Part shown: in pieces, positions 5,572 through 8,136 of the stretch
Layout: every line of letters starts with the position of its first letter
Numbering within the stretch: the stretch's first letter is position 1
Source: Actinomycetota bacterium
GTDB lineage: Bacteria > Actinomycetota > Acidimicrobiia > Acidimicrobiales > Ilumatobacteraceae
Assembly (NCBI GenBank): GCA_009705435.1
Contig: WLTJ01000060.1
Location: 1 to 8,136 of the forward strand
Length of the DNA stretch: 8,136 nt
Reading direction: 5' to 3'
Made by a program: the position numbers and the translations under genes
The notes under the pieces: generated by a model
Told to the model about the DNA's origin: nothing
Database searches by the model: none
The model's input: the letters and a program-made list of their open reading frames with translations, nothing else

Positions 5572-7131
5572 GTGACTAGCAGTAACCCAATGCACGACAA
5601 ACTCGCCGATCTTCTGCAGCGTAAAGAGCAGGCACTTCAACCCGGGGCCCAGCGATCCATTGAGCGCCAGCACGAAAAAGGCAAGATGCTGGCACGTGAG
5701 CGACTGGACTACTTGCTTGATCCGGGCTCATTTCAAGAACTTGACATGCTGGCGCGTCACCGAGCACAAGCAGCAGGACTAGAAGAGCACCCTTATACCG
5801 ACGGTGTTGTCACCGGTTGGGGGACAATCGACGGTCGAAAGGTTTTCGTTTTCTCGCAAGACTTCACCGTTTTTGGTGGTGCTCTCGGCGAAGTGTTCGC
5901 TGAAAAAATCCACAAACTGATGGACATGGCGTTGCGTGTTGGTGCGCCTGTCATTGGTCTTAATGACGGAGCTGGAGCGCGAATTCAAGAAGGCGTCGTT
6001 TCGCTCGCGAGTTACGGTGGAATCTTCTATCGCAATGTGCAGTCAAGCGGTGTCATCCCACAGATCTCCGTGATTCTTGGACCATGTGCTGGTGGTGCGG
6101 TGTACTCACCTGCCATGACCGACTTCATCTTCATGGTGCGCGAGAGCAGTCACATGTTTATTACGGGACCAGATGTTGTCAAAACCGTGACTGGTGAAGA
6201 TGTGACTCTTGAAGAACTCGGTGGGGCGATGAGCCACGCCAGTAAGAGTGGCGTGGCAACTTTTGTTTCCCAGGATGAAAAATCGTGTCTTGATGACGTC
6301 CGATTTTTGATGTCCTTCATGCCGCAAAACAATATGGAAGAGCCACCGACGATTGATACTGGCGATGATCCTGATCGTTTGTGTCCTGAATTGCGCAACA
6401 TTCTTCCAGTGTCGGCCAACCAGCCGTACGACATGAAAAAAGTCATTGCATCTATTGTCGATGATGGTGAATTTTTTGAATACTTCCCACATTGGGCGAA
6501 GAGCATCATCTGTGGTTTTGTGCGCATTGATGGACACTCTGTCGGCGTCGTTGGCAACCAACCACTGTTCCTCGCTGGTGTTCTGGACATTGAAAGTGCG
6601 GAGAAGGCTGCCCGCTTCGTGCGAACCTGTGATGCGTTCAATATTCCGCTTCTGACAATGGTTGATGTGCCCGGTTTCTTGCCAGGTGTGGATCAAGAAT
6701 ACGGCGGCATCATTCGGCACGGCGCAAAGTTGCTCTATGCATATTGCGAAGCAACTGTGCCGCGAATTCAAATCATCACCCGTAAGGCTTACGGCGGAGC
6801 GTACGTCGTCATGGATTCCAAGTCCATCGGCTCCGACTTGGCATACGCCTGGCCGACTGCCGAACTCGCAGTGATGGGACCGAACGGTGCAGTAGAAATT
6901 GTCTATCGCCGCGAACTTCAACAGGCCGCCGACCCAGTTGCCCGTCGCGCTGAACTTGTGAACGAATACACCGAGAAGTACGCCAATCCGTATGCGGCTG
7001 CCGAACGCGGTTACATCGATGATGTCATTGATCCAGCAGAAACTCGTCAGAAAATTGTGGCAGGATTTCGCATGCTTCGGACCAAGCGCGAAGAGTTGCC
7101 GCGACGCAAGCACGGCAACATGCCACTATGA
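5572..7131 (+). CDS. Acyl-CoA carboxylase carboxyltransferase (beta) subunit, PccB/AccD family
   Basis: This subunit moves the carboxyl group from carboxybiotin to an acyl-CoA such as propionyl- or acetyl-CoA; it needs a biotin carboxylase/carrier alpha subunit that is not in this window. The 519-residue length matches PccB. Seen: KGKMLARERLDYLLDPGSF (37-54), TVFGGALGEVFAEKI (99-113), GLNDGAGARIQEGV (129-142), the first oxyanion-hole region GPCAGGAVYSPAMTDF (170-185), MFITGPDVVKTVTGED (195-210), VDVPGFLPG (364-372), the second region KAYGGAYVVMDSK (405-417), AWPTAELAVMGPNGAVEI and the family ending RTKREELPRRKHGNMPL. The residue after GGAY is Val412, where Streptomyces coelicolor PccB has Asp422, a known determinant of acyl chain preference, so the substrate may differ from propionyl-CoA. 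GTG 5572 gives six residues more than ATG 5590; either start is possible. It overlaps the next gene by ATGA. Confidence 0.96.
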   Translation: MTSSNPMHDKLADLLQRKEQALQPGAQRSIERQHEKGKMLARERLDYLLDPGSFQELDMLARHRAQAAGLEEHPYTDGVVTGWGTIDGRKVFVFSQDFTVFGGALGEVFAEKIHKLMDMALRVGAPVIGLNDGAGARIQEGVVSLASYGGIFYRNVQSSGVIPQISVILGPCAGGAVYSPAMTDFIFMVRESSHMFITGPDVVKTVTGEDVTLEELGGAMSHASKSGVATFVSQDEKSCLDDVRFLMSFMPQNNMEEPPTIDTGDDPDRLCPELRNILPVSANQPYDMKKVIASIVDDGEFFEYFPHWAKSIICGFVRIDGHSVGVVGNQPLFLAGVLDIESAEKAARFVRTCDAFNIPLLTMVDVPGFLPGVDQEYGGIIRHGAKLLYAYCEATVPRIQIITRKAYGGAYVVMDSKSIGSDLAYAWPTAELAVMGPNGAVEIVYRRELQQAADPVARRAELVNEYTEKYANPYAAAERGYIDDVIDPAETRQKIVAGFRMLRTKREELPRRKHGNMPL

Positions 7132-7310
7132 GCCATCAAGTCACTCCAACGCCGACTATTGAAGAGGCGGTTATTATCGCCGCGGCGATTGAAGCAATGT
7201 GGCCAAGGCCAGTCGTTGGGCAAGACCCAATTGTCGCTCGACAAAACGCATGGCGCTTCAGCGGTCGTTGGTGGGCCAGGCCAAGTGTGGCTCGCCGAGA
7301 TCGCCCGTAG
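7128..7310 (+). CDS. Small acyl-CoA carboxylase epsilon-like subunit
   Basis: This 60-residue protein is probably the epsilon subunit found in actinobacterial acyl-CoA carboxylases, a small protein that supports the alpha-beta complex. Evidence: the ATG overlaps the carboxyltransferase stop (ATGA, 7128-7131), so the two are translationally coupled. The first half has the epsilon pattern of a short PTIEEAVIIAAAIEAMW helix (residues 9-25), and the end has AWRFSGRWWARP (41-52), like the Trp/Arg-rich C-terminus of that family. Epsilon subunits are short and poorly conserved, so the identification rests on position, size and these two patches. It ends with TAG 7308-7310, in the same frame as the metallophosphoesterase ATG twelve bases later. 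Confidence 0.75.
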   Translation: MSHQVTPTPTIEEAVIIAAAIEAMWPRPVVGQDPIVARQNAWRFSGRWWARPSVARRDRP

Positions 7311-7322
7311 AAGCACCTTTGT

Positions 7323-8136
7323 ATGGAGATCACCACTGTCAGCGATGAAGTGATAGTTCTCCACGATGGATGCGATGTCTATCGTTACGAAGACTTACAG
7401 CCAGAAACGCAATACACCTTTCACGGTTTGACAGTGACAACACTTGCCCGTCCCGACGGTGAGTTACTCAGTACCTTTGCCACTGTCAATGATGTGCATT
7501 TCGGCGAAGTTGACTGTGGTGTGCTTGGCGATAACCGACGCGGGCCGATTCAACGTTCTCGCCCTGGCGACATGCCTTACCCCGAAATCATGAATCGGGG
7601 AGCATGTGCAGAAATCCTTGCTACACATCCTGCCTATGTGATTGTTAAAGGTGACCTCACCCATGCCGGGTCAGATATTGAGTTTGATGCTTTTAGAGAT
7701 TGTTACGAGAGTCATTTTGCAGACAAACTGCGCGTCATTCGCGGAAACCACGATGCATATCTCGGCCAACATTTATATGACGAAGATTTATGGATTGAGA
7801 TGCCAGGAATTTGCGTGGCGGTGATGGATACGGCCATTCCCACAGAAACAACTGGGGATATCGCTGCTGGACAACTCGCTTGGCTATCTGAACGAGCGGC
7901 CTCTACTGACCTTCCCGTGTTAGTCATGGGACATCATCAGCAATGGACTCCAGATCCCGCTGGCGGAACTCGGCGCAGTGAGGATTATTTCGGCATCAAT
8001 CCCGACAGCAGCGATGCCCTCAATGATGTTGTCGCCAAACATCGCAACATCATTGGCTACACCGCTGGGCACACACATCGCCATCGAGTTCGTTCGATGG
8101 CTTGTGGAGTTCCGACAATTGAGATTGGTTGTGTCA
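7323..8136 (+). CDS. Calcineurin-like metallophosphoesterase with FN3-like N-terminus, cut by window end
   Basis: A dimetal phosphohydrolase of the class that includes cyclic-nucleotide phosphodiesterase CpdA and purple-acid-phosphatase-like enzymes; the actual substrate is unknown. From ATG 7323 the frame is open to the window end (271 codons, 3' part missing). The family motifs appear in order: DVH (57-59) in TVNDVHFGE, GDLTHAG (110-116), GNHD (141-144), GHH (203-205) and GHTHRH (249-254), supplying the expected Asp, Asn and His metal ligands. Residues about 8-50 form short beta strands (EVIVLHDG, YRYEDLQPETQYTFHGLTVTTL) like the fibronectin-type domain seen before such catalytic domains. 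There is no signal peptide, so it is probably cytoplasmic. It starts twelve bases after the epsilon-like stop, with no clear Shine-Dalgarno sequence, and is likely co-transcribed with the carboxylase genes. A link to carboxylase function is not evident. Confidence 0.92.
   Translation, partial: MEITTVSDEVIVLHDGCDVYRYEDLQPETQYTFHGLTVTTLARPDGELLSTFATVNDVHFGEVDCGVLGDNRRGPIQRSRPGDMPYPEIMNRGACAEILATHPAYVIVKGDLTHAGSDIEFDAFRDCYESHFADKLRVIRGNHDAYLGQHLYDEDLWIEMPGICVAVMDTAIPTETTGDIAAGQLAWLSERAASTDLPVLVMGHHQQWTPDPAGGTRRSEDYFGINPDSSDALNDVVAKHRNIIGYTAGHTHRHRVRSMACGVPTIEIGCV

Noticed and set aside
5076..5600. Open frame of 174 codons on the minus strand over the 3' end of the CopC-CopD gene
   Set aside because: It is antisense to a convincing coding region, with no recognisable domain and a Cys/Arg/His-rich composition typical of a shadow frame.
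6106..7113. Long open frame (335 codons) on the minus strand inside the carboxyltransferase gene
   Set aside because: It is entirely antisense to a well-conserved gene, its translation is rich in His, Cys and Asn without family motifs, and no start signal is seen. It is a shadow of codon bias on the plus strand.

Overview
The window is about 8.1 kb of tightly packed bacterial chromosome with eight genes, two of them cut by the window edges. It has moderate base composition (roughly half G+C), GTG starts and several starts without a Shine-Dalgarno sequence. It also has an acyl-CoA carboxylase beta subunit followed by a tiny epsilon-like subunit, and a CopC-CopD membrane fusion. Together these suggest an actinobacterium, plausibly one of the aquatic Acidimicrobiia. 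That placement is inference from gene content; no rRNA or other marker gene is present.

Layout: (1) 1-804 (+) is the 3' part of an acetyl-CoA acetyltransferase (thiolase). (2) 808-1170 (-) is an ArsC-family arsenate reductase whose catalytic cysteine codon is replaced by an in-frame TGA at 1126-1128, with a bacterial-SECIS-like hairpin directly after it: a probable selenoprotein. (3) 1171-1318 is a non-coding gap with mutually exclusive hairpins. (4) 1319-1927 (-) recR and 1931-3580 (-) dnaX form a two-gene replication/repair operon without the usual ybaB between them. (5) 3581-3677 is a divergent promoter region. (6) 3678-5546 (+) encodes a secreted CopC-like domain, a CopD membrane domain and a YtkA/FixH-like C-terminal domain; the CopC copper ligands look degraded. 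(7) 5572-7131 (+) is an acyl-CoA carboxylase carboxyltransferase subunit (PccB/AccD family), coupled through an ATGA overlap to (8) 7128-7310 (+), a small epsilon-like subunit. (9) 7323-8136 (+) is a metallophosphoesterase cut by the window end.

The most interesting object is the Sec-ArsC. A conventional gene finder would call only a 99-residue protein from a GTG at 1107, or nothing, and would lose the active site. Reading through the TGA from the ATG at 1170 gives a 120-residue protein in which residue 15 (Sec) and Arg63, Arg97 and Arg110 have the same spacing as Cys12, Arg60, Arg94 and Arg107 of E. coli ArsC. The same gene appears to use UGA both as a selenocysteine codon and as its terminator. 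The selenocysteine machinery (selA, selB, selC, selD) is not in this window and would have to be found elsewhere in the genome.

The thiolase and the carboxylase cluster fit acyl-CoA/propionyl-CoA metabolism, dnaX-recR is housekeeping, and the membrane protein is an accessory envelope protein of uncertain metal function.
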